64,000 nt of DNA, taken from the NCBI RefSeq assembly GCF_032854445.1, contig NC_088302.1:23759788-23823787 (forward strand). Reading direction: 5' to 3'. The notes beneath the pieces were generated by a model. The model was not told the DNA's origin and ran no database searches. It saw only the letters and a program-made list of their open reading frames with translations. Origin of the DNA: Liolophura sinensis (Eukaryota; Mollusca; Polyplacophora; Chitonida; Chitonidae). The stretch's first letter is position 1. Each line of letters begins with the position of its first letter. Both the position numbers and the translations under genes were made by a program. This document shows, one piece after another, positions 52,001 through 58,532 of the stretch.

Positions 52001-55000
52001 AATGAATAAATATTATGTTCATGTAGGGCTCTGTCTATATGTCTTGTCCTTTATATATCACTTTTTTCCTCTTTTCTTTGAAAATAAAATGTGTGAATTG
52101 TGCATTGAATAACTTTTCACCTTTAACACAACAGATTGTAGGAAAGTAATAGATTTTAGGTCATCTTAAATGTGATGTAAATTTGGAGACATTGCATGAT
52201 ACTGAAGTGGTCTTGTGTTTGCGTGTTACCAGACTGTGTGCATTCATCATGCATACGGCCCAGGACCAGTTCTTTGCCCATGTGTTTCACTGCGAGCCCT
52301 CAGCTGGCCCCCTGTGCAAGACTATAGAGGCTGCATGTAAGGTAAGGATCAAAACGACTGTAAGGTACTATGTATGTGTCATCAATACCAGGTTAAGGGC
52401 AGTGGTTAACATTGGACTCACCAGTGTTCCCCTAACTATGTCTCCTCTCCTAGCCTAAGTGAGGAGAGCTTTCCAGTTTCTCCTGAATCACTGTAGTTTC
52501 TCCTGAATTGCTGTGGTTTCTCCTGAGCTATAGTCAGTTTCCTCTACCCATAAACTTGACTACTGTCATACATTAATTGAAGTATTAAAGAGTGCAGACT
52601 GCAGGATGACACGTCAATCAACCACCATTTATAATAACAATTCTTTAATAACAATTTATAATCAACAATTTTCGTCCATGTTCAATGGGAGATAACCCTG
52701 TGGACGATCTTGTCAAGCCAGCATTATGGGTATTCAGGTTGAGTGCTGTGTCTGTGTGATATAGCAGATTGTGAAACTAAGCATCAATTATAAAAAGTAT
52801 ATAATTCAAATTAATCAATAAATGAATCACTCACAGGGCGTTCACTGTTTTTTATTTCTTTATGTACATGTAACGACAGCCTGGGTATTTTGGGCAGACG
52901 AATCATTGAAATGTTTGGACCATTTTTACTGAATATGAACTGATAGGCTGACAATAGCATTGTGTCTACATGCTTTATAGTGACCTGAAATCAGTGTTGA
53001 AGGTGTATATGATGTATTGAGGGTGATTTGTGTTACCTGTTACAGCTGAGGTACCAGAAGTGTCTAGATGCTCATCCTCAGACACCTGACCATATCAAGA
53101 AACAACAAGGCAAGGTAAGCCAGGAACAGGTGAGCACTGAGGGAGTAGATATGGGGGCTGTATAGGGGGCAGGGGCATGGTACTGTAAATTCTTCAAGCT
53201 TTTTGCATGTTTGCAAGGTGTTTATTCAAGCATATTCTGAAAGAATTATTCTTTATAGCCTGCTAAAATTGTTGTGAAGCCCTGAAACTGGGCAACCCAA
53301 CCAATGTGGTTTTGTCTCCAAAATCAAATTAAGAATGTGCATGAATCACACTGAAAGTTGTTGTTTTCATATGCAAAAAGGTTTAGGAATTAGGGTAGTA
53401 GGGCTAAAACACAGGTGTAGCAAGGGACATACTCAAAATAGATATATATATCATTATATATAAAGGCAGAATGATCATAGCAAAGGAAAATTGAGACCTC
53501 TTTACATAATAAAAACCATATGGATAGTGGACCATTCAGAATTTCTGTGTGGAAGCCATCATGGATTTGCATAGTGTTTGCATCAGTCAGAGGCACCTAA
53601 ATGCAGTGTTTTTAAGCATATTGACAAGTGATATATGGCTGGCAAGAGGATCAGTATGCAAATCACTTTGTCCGTATCCAAATGTCAGTCAGTGCTATTT
53701 AGTAATACCAGAAATATGTAAATTAGCATAATCCAAGGTGGTTGCCATAAGCAGCTGTATTTTGCCACCAAATTTTGTCTATGCAATATGTTGCTGTTGT
53801 TAGACAAGGGATAAGATGCATTTAAAAAACACATTAATGGAATGTAGATGGGTTTCCTATGTCAGTTTGAATCATTCTGAACGTAATGTGTTCGCTTTGT
53901 TGCCTTGTATGTCAAGACAAAAAGTTCTGTTGACCTTTATTAAGCATGAACCACAGCTATTTCCTTTGTTCTGTGGTCGTCATTTAAAACACGCCACATG
54001 TGTATTTGGTTGCTTTATGTTCTTTAGAACTCATTCTTTCTGTACACTTGTTGAATCCATTTTCTTTTCCTGTAATTCTGTTGTTAAAGCTTGTGTAATG
54101 CTTAAAACCACAAGAATGGTATCTCATTTAGATTTTTGGCCGTGCCTTTCCTGTAGTGCTGTCTTGTATCACAGTAGTATTGTTGTTGTTCGATATCAGC
54201 CTGGGTTAGGAGCCACCCTGAAGGCTGAGGTGAAAGCCAAGATGCAGAATGTGGTTAGTTTACTGAGAGGAGGCGGACACAAGAACAAACAGACGGACAC
54301 AACGGAGCAATCTAACTCCGAGAGTCGAGAAGATCTCAGCTGATGTAAAACCATAGGTAAACTTGTCCTGATTCCTGAATCCCAGCTAACAGGACCATTG
54401 ATGTACTAATGAACAGTTATCTAACAGTAACCTTTGTTTAACCTTTAACACTCACAACTAACAAATAACACACTGTACTGATAGTTTAACACTTCACATA
54501 GTACTGAGTACTATACTAGCACACAATACTATCAGTTAGCACCAACAATTAACACTTCATTTTAAGAATATTTAAATTGACCCAATCCAGGCATGATGAA
54601 ACTTTATACATGTTGGGGTCAGTGTCCAGGTAAGCTTTTTTTTTTTTGTTAGCTCCTGTATAATGAGCTCTCATACATCCATGGAAGGTTAAGCTTTTTC
54701 TTTTTGCTCCTGTTCCTGTATAATGGGTTTATTGATTGAAGGTTAAGCTTTTTTGTCTAGCTCTCTAGTCTAAGGTATGGTGTGTAAATGCACATACTCG
54801 GATGGAATGTTAAGCTTTTTTTAGTTCTTGTATATTGGGCTATCATACATGGATTGATGGTTAGGCTTTTTTTTCTCCCTAGTCTAAGGTGTAAGTGCTT
54901 ATTCCCAGATTGTAGGTTAAACTTTTTTTTAGCTCATGTATAATGGCAATCATACATGGATTTCCAACATACAGCAATAGAAAGTTATGTTTTGTTTGTG

Positions 55001-57292
55001 TTTTGTGTTACATTTACAAAGGACCTACTGATGGAAGGTTGAACAGTTTTATTGATTTTAGTATTATAGGCTTTGTGAATGTTTTTCAATCATTTTAATT
55101 GATAGCCTTTCAATAAAAAATTTACCAGTTATATTATCTTCAATTTGTTTTCTGTAGTAAACACGTTCTCTAGAAATTAAACCTCCATGCAGGGCAACAA
55201 TTTCTTGTATACAGGCTTTCTGTGACTTTATTGCTTATGAGATTTATGGACCTCAGACCTACCATTTCTGTAATCAAGAAAATTTTCATGTAAGGCTACA
55301 ACTTTTATGCCTACCCACATGTCTGAGAATAAGAAGGGTATTGGGTTCCTCTGGTACTTTTACAGTTTTCTGTTTTCTGGACACACATTCAGATTGACTT
55401 CATTCTGTTCTCCTCTAAATATGGATTTCTACAAGCCTTTCTTGTAGGGCTACAGTTTATTATGCAAAAACCTGATAAGCTTTTTGTCTCTCTAGATACT
55501 AGACCAGATTTGAAAGCTTTCCACATCTGTTTTAGTACTAGGAGCATATGACACTGGCCAATACATGTGCCTTCCTAAACTGTGACAGACCATCCACGCA
55601 GACAGCGACTCTTGTTAGCTGAGTATTTGCTCAGCCAATCAAAGGAACAGCCAATCATGGGAAGCAATTTGCATATCAAAGACCACACCAGCTAGTTGGT
55701 ATTCTAACACCCCACTTGGCCATAACATTTTAAGCACGAACTCCCCACAATGATGTCTTTACCACCACAGCACAATGATTCCATTGTCTAGTTGACAGCT
55801 ACAGCAGGCGAGCTGGTGGGATTCTCTGAATGCCTTGTTTGATTTCAGTATCATTACATAAATTTTTTTAAAAAACGTAAGCTGAAACACTATAATATAA
55901 ACTGATCATTTTGCAATACATATATATATGGATGTTCCTTCCACCAACAGAATGTGGGGATTACATTTGGGTAATACAGCAATCTTTTGAACTAAACAGC
56001 ACATGTAAATGTATGCGTTTGGTTTGCACAAAATGTTTGCTTCTACTTTATGTACTGTTTTAATCAACTCATCTGTCCTCTCTTCAGTTAATGCTTGTTT
56101 TGTATGCATGTAATCGTGATGTGTACAATTGGCATGGATTAGTTGTGAGTTCAAGTCCAGCTCATGAGGACTTCCTCTCCCATCATAACTGCGCACTGAT
56201 AACTGATATAATGATAACTCCAGCAACCTGCACATGGACATAGGTTTTACCTTCCTCTCACTAAAAACACCAGTGAAAAAAATAAATGAACTCTGCATGA
56301 AGGTTTTATATGTACTGTACATAGATAGAGAATCGATTGTGAATGGCTGATGTGAGAAATAGGCAATTCCAGGCTGTGTACAGCCTAAGGTAAATTTTGA
56401 GTATGGCAGATTAATCCAAGCATGACCAAAGCTGGAGTGTTAAAACCAAGGACAACTCCACTTTCAGCCAGTCAGAATCAATTATGTATCCTGATATCTT
56501 AAGAACTTGTTCGCTTTCATGTATACAAATCCAAATTTTTGCCAGGAAAAAAACAATTCTGAACTTCTCAGAGGCTGTTTTTTTTATGTGACTAACATAG
56601 CAAAAGAGTTATCTAAGAAGTGTTATAGCATAACAATATTGTTTGATAGTATCTTGTATTTCTCAACACAGTAAATAAGAAACCTCAACCTTTGTTGCTT
56701 AAGCACTAATTTTTCAGAAGCGATTTGTCACAAATAAGGGAGTGGTTGGTGGCTGAAGAAACATTCAGACATTCAGTATTAGTTCAAAGACAGTTTAAAG
56801 AAAATACATGTTTTTAATTGTGTATTTTAGGAACATCATCAGAAAAGGCCCACATTCACTGATTCTGTGATGCAGAACTGTCTCATTAACTGTTTTTTTT
56901 TTGTGTGATTTATTCATTTGACTTGGGTTTTACGCCGTACTCAAAAATATTTCACGTATATGACCCAAGACCACCTGTAAATTGACAATAACATGCTAGG
57001 TAGGCCAGGCGGTGAATTGTATAAAGAGAACTTGTTATTACAGAGTAATTCGCCTTTTTCCCCACCCACTGTAGACTTCTTAAAATTAATATTGTAGGGT
57101 TATAAAGTTATACCAGCCATCAGTTAATTACACGTTTGAATGGTTTATCCAGAGTGATGCTTTGAGCTTCAGATGTGATATCTGATTTTGTCTGTGTTAT
57201 TGCCGTTGTTGTAGGGACTTGGAGCGAGCATCAAACAGGGCGTACAGACAGTGCTAGGAACCATCACTAAAGCCCAGCCCAAGTGCACATAG
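21443..57292 (+). CDS. APBB: FE65 / APBB-family adaptor gene (overall span, 5' end missing)
   Basis: Adaptor protein of the FE65 family, which in vertebrates binds the NPxY tail of APP and related receptors through PTB2, binds proline-rich ligands through WW, and can move to the nucleus. Domain order read here is N-terminal acidic/tyrosine region, repeated cassette exons, WW (LPPGWEKH...YFWHIKSG), PTB1 (IRFAVRSLGWV ... VWGVGRDNGRDFAYVARD ... CHVFRCDTPA) and PTB2 (CHYLGMHQVDKATGMD ... CRVRFLSFMG ... AFIMHTAQ ... CEPSAGPL ... LRYQKCL). These blocks match vertebrate APBB1/APBB2 as I know them. Sixteen exons plus one alternative last exon are all GT-AG, and exon lengths sum to an unbroken frame of about 957 or 979 codons depending on the last exon. 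Entry phase is 1, so an upstream exon with the start codon exists and was not found. Whether it is closer to APBB1 or APBB2 cannot be decided; a single invertebrate orthologue is likely. Confidence 0.93.
22047..23441 (+). other. Intron between exon A and exon B
   Basis: AT-rich intron of about 1.4 kb bounded by gtaagg and ttcttgcag. Apart from a short 3' fragment of SINE family B near 23256-23330 I see nothing in it. Confidence 0.8.
23256..23330 (+). repeat. SINE family B 3' fragment
   Basis: catatgactgaaaaattgtt, then aagtgcgaaattaaacctca and an (ATTC)n tail. Confidence 0.65.
23442..23616 (+). CDS. APBB: APBB exon B: acidic linker ending in the founder DDLYAVV motif
   Basis: The acceptor is ttcttgcag and the donor is ACAGAG|gtatgtg; entry phase 2, exit phase 0, 175 nt. 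The first half is acidic and serine-rich (NSPDSNDSGIQSDARSDDSG). The second half, SSDDLYAVVSKPKKKPEE, is clearly homologous to the repeated cassette exons downstream and to the exon at 35761. This exon therefore carries one of the two non-expanded versions of the motif. Confidence 0.92.
24373..24613. repeat. Left inverted terminal repeat (pLTR-like) of the Penelope-like element
   Basis: This 241-bp segment is the reverse complement of 25766-26006, with only isolated mismatches seen by eye. It runs from actggacaaggcattc to gttcctgagcggttt and therefore contains, inverted, the last codons of the element's reading frame. Inverted pseudo-LTRs are a known feature of Penelope-like elements. Confidence 0.9.
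24607..25794 (+). pseudogene. 5'-truncated Penelope-like RT plus GIY-YIG endonuclease frame
   Basis: The open frame runs from after the TGA at 24604 to the TAG at 25792; coding sequence proper starts at the repeat junction (about 24613). It begins inside the RT domain: YEQIHGLPMGSPLSPI (motif B-like, 24730-24777), then RKVDDTFV (24850-24873) in place of the usual YVDD active-site box, then FLDVHV and the YRKPTHSDQYIHY block. The C-terminal part has GVVYQLKC and SYIGETGRPLQTRIKEH (about 25453-25530), a GIY-YIG endonuclease. The N-terminal half of the RT is missing, and the active-site Tyr is Lys, so the copy is very probably inactive even though the remaining frame is open. It is intronic in the host gene and in the same orientation. 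Confidence 0.9.
25766..26006. repeat. Right inverted terminal repeat (pLTR-like) of the Penelope-like element
   Basis: Partner of 24373-24613. It covers the end of the reading frame and the 3' sequence. It contains a perfect hairpin, CGATGC / GCATCG (25930-25935 with 25944-25949), followed by AAAC. About 33 bp of element-specific tail (tatctcctcaccgact...) separate this repeat from the target duplication. Confidence 0.88.
26549..26629 (+). CDS. APBB: APBB cassette exon 1 of 7
   Basis: 81 nt, 27 codons, phase 0 at both ends. The acceptor is tacccatctag and the donor GAAGAG|gtatatg. It encodes DFTCTDDLYSVVNKPKKK followed by TQPDPFAEE. Inclusion or skipping keeps the frame. It is the first exon after the Penelope-like insertion. 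The conserved core is an acidic pair, a tyrosine in a Y-S-V-V context, and a lysine cluster. Confidence 0.88.
28002..28082 (+). CDS. APBB: APBB cassette exon 2 of 7
   Basis: 81 nt, phase 0-0, with the same tacccatctag acceptor and GAAGAG|gtatatg donor. It differs from copy 1 by Ser for Phe in the PDPSAEE tail. Splice sites and frame are intact. Confidence 0.87.
29441..29521 (+). CDS. APBB: APBB cassette exon 3 of 7
   Basis: 81 nt, phase 0-0. It carries the only His variant of the array (KKKTHPDPSAEE). The pyrimidine tract upstream is shorter than in its sisters (gtgcgtctctttttatg; a gttttgtttttt run is missing), which might weaken its acceptor. Confidence 0.87.
30940..31020 (+). CDS. APBB: APBB cassette exon 4 of 7
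   Basis: 81 nt, phase 0-0, tail PDPSAEE. Its unit and the next are close to identical over about 1.5 kb, including shared private changes, so this pair is likely the youngest duplication. Confidence 0.87.
32439..32519 (+). CDS. APBB: APBB cassette exon 5 of 7
   Basis: 81 nt, phase 0-0, tail PDPSAEE, protein identical to copy 4. Intact acceptor tacccatctag and donor GAGgtatat. Confidence 0.87.
33939..34019 (+). CDS. APBB: APBB cassette exon 6 of 7
   Basis: 81 nt, phase 0-0, tail PDPSAEE. The upstream half of this unit resembles copies 4 and 5, while the downstream half (for example ctcatatttgg and ttcaggcaccc) resembles copies 1 and 2, suggesting mosaic exchange between units. Confidence 0.87.
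35429..35509 (+). CDS. APBB: APBB cassette exon 7 of 7
   Basis: 81 nt, phase 0-0, tail PDPFAEE as in copy 1. The array ends about 225 bp downstream, and the next exon follows after only 251 bp of intron. Confidence 0.87.
35761..35841 (+). CDS. APBB: APBB exon with diverged cassette (DDVYAVV)
   Basis: The acceptor is catccactcag and the donor ACAGAG|gtatac; 81 nt, phase 0-0, the same length and phase as the cassette exons. It encodes IYSSIDDVYAVVSKPKKQ followed by NGETNTHTE. It resembles exon B (AVVSKPKK, ending in T-E) more than the seven cassettes (SVVNKPKKK). Exon B and this exon look like the older pair, and the seven copies like a later expansion between them. Confidence 0.9.
35842..36312 (+). 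other. Intron before the WW exons
   Basis: 471-bp intron. It includes a fragment near 36085-36130 with a gttcaaatccagctc box resembling the head of SINE family A; nothing else was recognised. Confidence 0.7.
36313..36382 (+). CDS. APBB: APBB exon: start of WW domain
   Basis: The acceptor is tgtgtaatag and the donor CATCAAG|gtaaaa; 70 nt, phase 0 to 1. It encodes TPCQDSAPHEEAEALPPGWE and KHQ. LPPGW with the first signature tryptophan opens the WW domain, as in vertebrate FE65L (DLPPGWKRV). Confidence 0.92.
36383..36846 (+). other. Intron splitting the WW domain
   Basis: 464-bp intron with a degraded SINE family A copy (about 36710-36806). No coding signal. Confidence 0.75.
36710..36806 (+). 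repeat. SINE family A copy, degraded
   Basis: Recognisable by aagtatggtgttaaacaaca and the atcaaataaataaatt tail, with an internal poly-A insertion. Confidence 0.55.
36847..36971 (+). CDS. APBB: APBB exon: rest of WW domain and linker
   Basis: The acceptor is tttatgtacag and the donor GACGAG|gtaaga; 125 nt, phase 1 to 0. It encodes (D)EQGAYFWHIKSGTIQREPPQ and a Ser-rich linker (KRSISSNSDE). The aromatic patch YFWH is present, but the position of the second signature Trp (vertebrate GTTQWE-P) is Arg here (GTIQREPP). Confidence 0.92.
36972..40795 (+). other. Long intron, first part
   Basis: Start of the 5.8-kb intron between the WW and linker exons. One dispersed repeat (family C) lies at 37291-37345. 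The section about 38600-40130 is less AT-rich and free of recognisable repeats, so it could hold regulatory sequence; nothing specific can be named. Open frames here lack family resemblance. Confidence 0.6.
37291..37345 (+). repeat. Dispersed repeat family C
   Basis: aagaatgaatgattatggct, then taacgccacatgggcagttt. Short copy, same start as the one at 20792. Confidence 0.5.
40796..41413. repeat. 22-bp minisatellite (about 28 copies)
   Basis: The consensus unit is aggtggatgtgcacatgaccat with single-base variants (accattgg, gaacatga, gaacgtga). Because 22 is not a multiple of 3 and the unit lacks stops on the minus strand, all three minus-strand frames stay open for over 600 nt and read the same 22-residue string in shifted frames. 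This is a property of the repeat and not evidence for a gene. Confidence 0.95.
41450..42790 (+). repeat. About 189-bp tandem array carrying decayed exon starts (7 copies)
   Basis: Seven units with internal acceptor-like tttttccag ending at 41536, 41725, 41914, 42102, 42291, 42480 and 42669 (spacing 188-190 bp). After each acceptor comes agtatggtgtttgtcac or a one-base longer form, reading S-M-V-F-V-T-S-T-S-S-L-P-S-S-Q. This resembles the start of the true exon at 42805 (STLSVTSSPPSSPTS). The copies lack a donor and run into TAG after about 28 codons, or shift frame, so they look like truncated exon copies. The seventh is the most diverged and lies just before the true exon. Confidence 0.9.
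42805..42929 (+). CDS. APBB: APBB linker exon before PTB1
   Basis: The acceptor is tttatttttacag and the donor AACCT|gtaagt; 125 nt, phase 0 to 2. It encodes a Ser/Pro-rich start and then LTQFEGHALKYVASSLKNL, matching the LKEFEGATLRYASLKLRN block of vertebrate FE65L. This is the genuine version of the sequence that was copied in the preceding 189-bp array. Confidence 0.92.
43757..43805 (-). repeat. SINE family A tail, reverse
   Basis: Reverse complement of the tail (tttatttacttatttaattg, attggtgttttaccctgtac). Confidence 0.55.
44663..44877 (+). mobile_element. MITE-like element with terminal inverted repeats
   Basis: About 215 bp, no coding capacity. The left end attcttcaacctttttgcat pairs with the right end atgcgagtaggttgaggaat as an imperfect inverted repeat of about 20 bp. 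Two further copies share the interior (agcctattctgagggcatta, gctctgaaattggcc). This size and structure are typical of MITEs; no target duplication was confirmed. Confidence 0.6.
45023..45242 (+). CDS. APBB: APBB exon: PTB1, first part
   Basis: The acceptor is tttctgccaccag and the donor GGTGAT|gtaagt; 220 nt, phase 2 to 0. After an acidic linker (EPTEKVEEAPGEKP) it reads IRFAVRSLGWVRIDEDDLTP ... SSKAVNKCIVDLSLGRNDI ... VVGRWGD, which is strand 1 and helix 1 of the FE65 PTB1 domain. Confidence 0.95.
45243..45686 (+). other. Intron within PTB1
   Basis: 444-bp AT-rich intron; nothing recognised in it. Confidence 0.8.
45687..45814 (+). CDS. APBB: APBB exon: PTB1, middle
   Basis: The acceptor is gtttctgtag and the donor GGCAG|gtaatt; 128 nt, phase 0 to 2. 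It encodes GKDLFMDLDTSSLRLVDPQD and then LNSQPIHSIRVWGVGRDNGR. The IRVWGVGRDNGR string is essentially invariant in FE65 proteins. Confidence 0.96.
47237..47586 (+). repeat. SINE family B copy, near full length
   Basis: The head gaccggtcacgatggctcat and a later caatcccgggtcaggtc look like worn tRNA A and B boxes. The body and 3' end match the copy at 5668. Confidence 0.8.
48338..48712. repeat. 31-bp GC-rich minisatellite (about 12 copies)
   Basis: tgtggccctccctggcatga followed by gagttcccttc repeats with small indels inside the large PTB1 intron. It produces overlapping plus-strand open frames that are repeat artefacts. Confidence 0.9.
50058..50305 (+). CDS. APBB: APBB exon: end of PTB1 and inter-PTB linker
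   Basis: The acceptor is gtatttttag and the donor TACAACA|gtaagt; 248 nt, phase 2 to 1. It encodes (R)DFAYVARDKSTRKHMCHVFR, then CDTPARQIANTLRDICKKIM and a polar linker (PTDLPNLEKNGQPNGQK). The first part completes PTB1. Confidence 0.96.
50306..50725 (+). other. Intron between PTB1 and PTB2
   Basis: 420-bp intron with no recognised feature. Confidence 0.8.
50726..50812 (+). CDS. APBB: APBB exon: start of PTB2
   Basis: The acceptor is ccctcttcctag and the donor GCCACAG|gtgagc; 87 nt, phase 1 to 1. It encodes (N)AQFPTPMEEPKKVIRCHYLG and MHQVDKATG, matching FPTP...VQYLGMLPVDKPVG of vertebrate FE65L. Confidence 0.95.
50813..51183 (+). other. Intron within PTB2
   Basis: 371-bp AT-rich intron; nothing recognised. 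Confidence 0.8.
51184..51299 (+). CDS. APBB: APBB exon: PTB2, second part
   Basis: The acceptor is tgatgttatag and the donor CACTCG|gtaaca; 116 nt, phase 1 to 0. It encodes (G)MDTLNNAIENLYNRVPPEKW, then LFASVAVAPSTITISEHS. The MD-LN-AIENL helix is a strong FE65 PTB2 signature. Confidence 0.95.
51300..51718 (+). other. Intron within PTB2 containing a SINE
   Basis: 419-bp intron, about a third of it a well-preserved SINE family A copy (51429-51576), followed at once by another head-like segment (ggttgtgagttcaaatcc). Confidence 0.8.
51429..51576 (+). repeat. SINE family A copy, well preserved
   Basis: It has cagcaacctgcggatggtca, ataatgctggccgccgtcgt, gtacggcg-like aatacggcgtaaaacacc and an (AAAT)n tail. 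Likely one of the younger copies in the window. Confidence 0.82.
51719..51792 (+). CDS. APBB: APBB exon: PTB2, third part
   Basis: The acceptor is tgtgttgacag and the donor GTCAA|gtgagt; 74 nt, phase 0 to 2. It encodes NPDNKVDECRVRFLSFMGIA and MKNV. The ECRVRFLSFMG string matches vertebrate FE65 PTB2. Confidence 0.95.
51793..52232 (+). other. Intron within PTB2
   Basis: 440-bp AT-rich intron; nothing recognised. Confidence 0.8.
52233..52341 (+). CDS. APBB: APBB exon: PTB2, fourth part
   Basis: The acceptor is tgcgtgttaccag and the donor TGTAAG|gtaagg; 109 nt, phase 2 to 0. It encodes (K)LCAFIMHTAQDQFFAHVFHC, then EPSAGPLCKTIEAACK, the last strand and C-terminal helix of PTB2. Confidence 0.95.
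52342..53045 (+). other. Intron near the end of PTB2
   Basis: 704-bp intron with a very degraded SINE-A-like tail near 52548-52600 (gtttcctctacccataa...). No exon recognised. Confidence 0.75.
53046..53114 (+). CDS. APBB: APBB exon: end of PTB2 helix
   Basis: The acceptor is acctgttacag and the donor GGCAAG|gtaagc; 69 nt, phase 0 to 0. It encodes LRYQKCLDAHPQTPDHIKKQ and QGK. LRYQKCL is conserved in the family. Phase-0 exit lets either terminal exon follow. Confidence 0.94.
53115..54199 (+). other. Intron before the proximal terminal exon
   Basis: 1.1-kb intron containing a MITE-like copy (53176-53398). From 53816 the frame of the next exon is open back through the intron; without family resemblance I treat this as chance. 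Confidence 0.7.
53176..53398 (+). mobile_element. MITE-like element, second copy
   Basis: Left end aaattcttcaagctttttgc and right end atgcaaaaaggtttaggaat form a good inverted repeat; the interior (gccctgaaactgggcaaccc) matches the copies at 44663 and 63346. Confidence 0.62.
54200..54343 (+). CDS. APBB: APBB alternative last exon a (proximal)
   Basis: The acceptor is ttcgatatcag; phase 0; stop TGA at 54341-54343; 47 residues. It encodes PGLGATLKAEVKAKMQNVVS, then LLRGGGHKNKQTDTTEQSNS and ESREDLS. GLGATLKAEV parallels GLGASIKQGV of the distal exon, so the two look like duplicated terminal exons. An AATAAA at 55112-55117 could serve this end. Whether it is used needs transcript data. Confidence 0.8.
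   Translation, partial: PGLGATLKAEVKAKMQNVVSLLRGGGHKNKQTDTTEQSNSESREDLS
54626..55045. repeat. Imperfect repeat built on GGTTAAGCTTTTTT
   Basis: Five or six loosely spaced units of ggttaagctttttt, agctcctgtataatg and catacatgga. Spacing varies from about 60 to 100 bp. Confidence 0.6.
55112..55117 (+). promoter_or_regulatory. Candidate polyadenylation signal for isoform a
   Basis: AATAAA about 770 nt after the TGA of the proximal terminal exon, the first such hexamer noticed downstream of it. Consensus match only. Confidence 0.35.
56140..56292 (+). repeat. SINE family A copy, degraded, head retained
   Basis: Head gttgtgagttcaagtccagc with a B-box-like segment, then ccagcaacctgcacatggac and a worn tail (aaaaacaccagtgaaaaaaa). 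Confidence 0.6.
56904..56965 (-). repeat. SINE family A tail, reverse
   Basis: gatttattcatttgacttgg, then gttttacgccgtactcaaaa, is the reverse complement of the family 3' end. Confidence 0.65.
57215..57292 (+). CDS. APBB: APBB alternative last exon b (distal)
   Basis: The acceptor is ccgttgttgtag; phase 0; stop TAG at 57290-57292; 25 residues, GLGASIKQGVQTVLGTITKA and QPKCT. It resembles the vertebrate FE65 tail, where a (K/R)RGVxxL...LK segment closes the protein. This is the more conserved of the two ends and probably the ancestral one. Confidence 0.85.
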   Translation, partial: GLGASIKQGVQTVLGTITKAQPKCT

Positions 57293-58479
57293 AGAGGCCA
57301 CGCCCCCTCAACAGCCACAGCCTATCAGCATCAAGCAGGCTAGTCCTAGCCAATCAGACATCTGCAGCATAAGTTATGTACTAGCCAATCAGTTTGCAAG
57401 CTCGGTGGAGCCTCTGCTGTTGTTGTAATGCTTTGATGTGGACCTGTGCTACACATGTGATGTAGTCGGCTACAGTTGTTAACCGCACATACACAGCCTA
57501 TCAAGACTTTGTTCTCGCTTTATTGTTCTTTAAAGTTTCCCAATGTTCTCACAGATTCAGGAGATGTTTAACAAGGTCAAGAGGGTACAGGATTAATCTG
57601 TGAACATATCGTTGCATTCCAGTGGGTTTTTGTATTGTTACTATGACTATTCCATTGTGAGCTGTTGTTGTGAACACAGAAAAAATGCTGGCAAACTTGT
57701 GAATGCGGTTTAATTTACAAAGAAGGTGTACACTGTGTGTCTTTAAATGTCAATTTTTATAAATTATTGAACAGTAAATAACAATATTATGTAGACTTGG
57801 TCCAGGCTGCCTGGAATTTTTTTGGCCTAAATTGACATGCCCTAGAGATAATTAAAACCAGTCTCTTGTAGTGTATTTGAAAATCATGGCATTTGTAAGT
57901 CTTTATCATTTATTATTCCATCATCAAGAGACATGTTTACTTATGTACGGTAAGAAGGATATACATTTCTTGTCTTGGTGAATGTTTTAAGATCAGAAAG
58001 TTTTTATGCTTGTTACTGATGTTTTAGAGATGTCATTTTATTGAAGCCGTCGAAAATGTAGTAGAGTTCACTACATATTTGTTATTTATAGTATTACTGC
58101 ATAAAAAAAACATTTACTGTGTCCTGCCATATGTTGAACCGTAGTTGAATTTATGTGTTTGATATTGATGGGGAGAGAAAGTAGATTTGAAACTAATAAT
58201 CCTATTTACAGAACTAAACTGCTTTGCAAATCAAATTCAGTGGAGCTTTTCTTGGTATATGATAAAACTGATGTTAGTAAAAAGCATTATGTTCTTTAGA
58301 TAAAGGCTTTAACTGTAGATCGGGTTTTGTAGACTTTGCTTTATATTGCGACTTGCATAAGTCTATGTTGCATAGTAAAGATGTTGCAAATGCAGATCTG
58401 CTCACTTGTACCCGTTCACAGCTCTGACATTTGGATGTGTGTAACCAAGCTCCGGTATCTATGCAACGTCATATCCTTT

Positions 58480-58532
58480 TATTCCCAAGTATGGCGTCAA
58501 GCACCAACCAATTAATCAATCAATCAATCAAA
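58480..58532 (+). repeat. SINE family A tail fragment
   Basis: aagtatggcgtcaagcacca followed by an (AATC)n tail in place of the usual (AAAT)n. Confidence 0.55.

Larger units (their letters stand above)
54344..57214 (+). other. 3' UTR of isoform a and intron before the distal last exon
   Basis: It contains an imperfect repeat built on ggttaagctttttt (54626-55045), a CCAAT/octamer motif cluster (55633-55672), degraded SINE-A copies (56140-56292 plus, 56904-56965 minus) and no further exon that I can support. Confidence 0.7.

Noticed and set aside
53816-54199. 128-codon upstream extension of the proximal terminal exon frame
   Set aside because: It lies in the intron before a good acceptor, has no family resemblance and is preceded by a normal phase-0 exon join; it would matter only if transcripts retained the intron.
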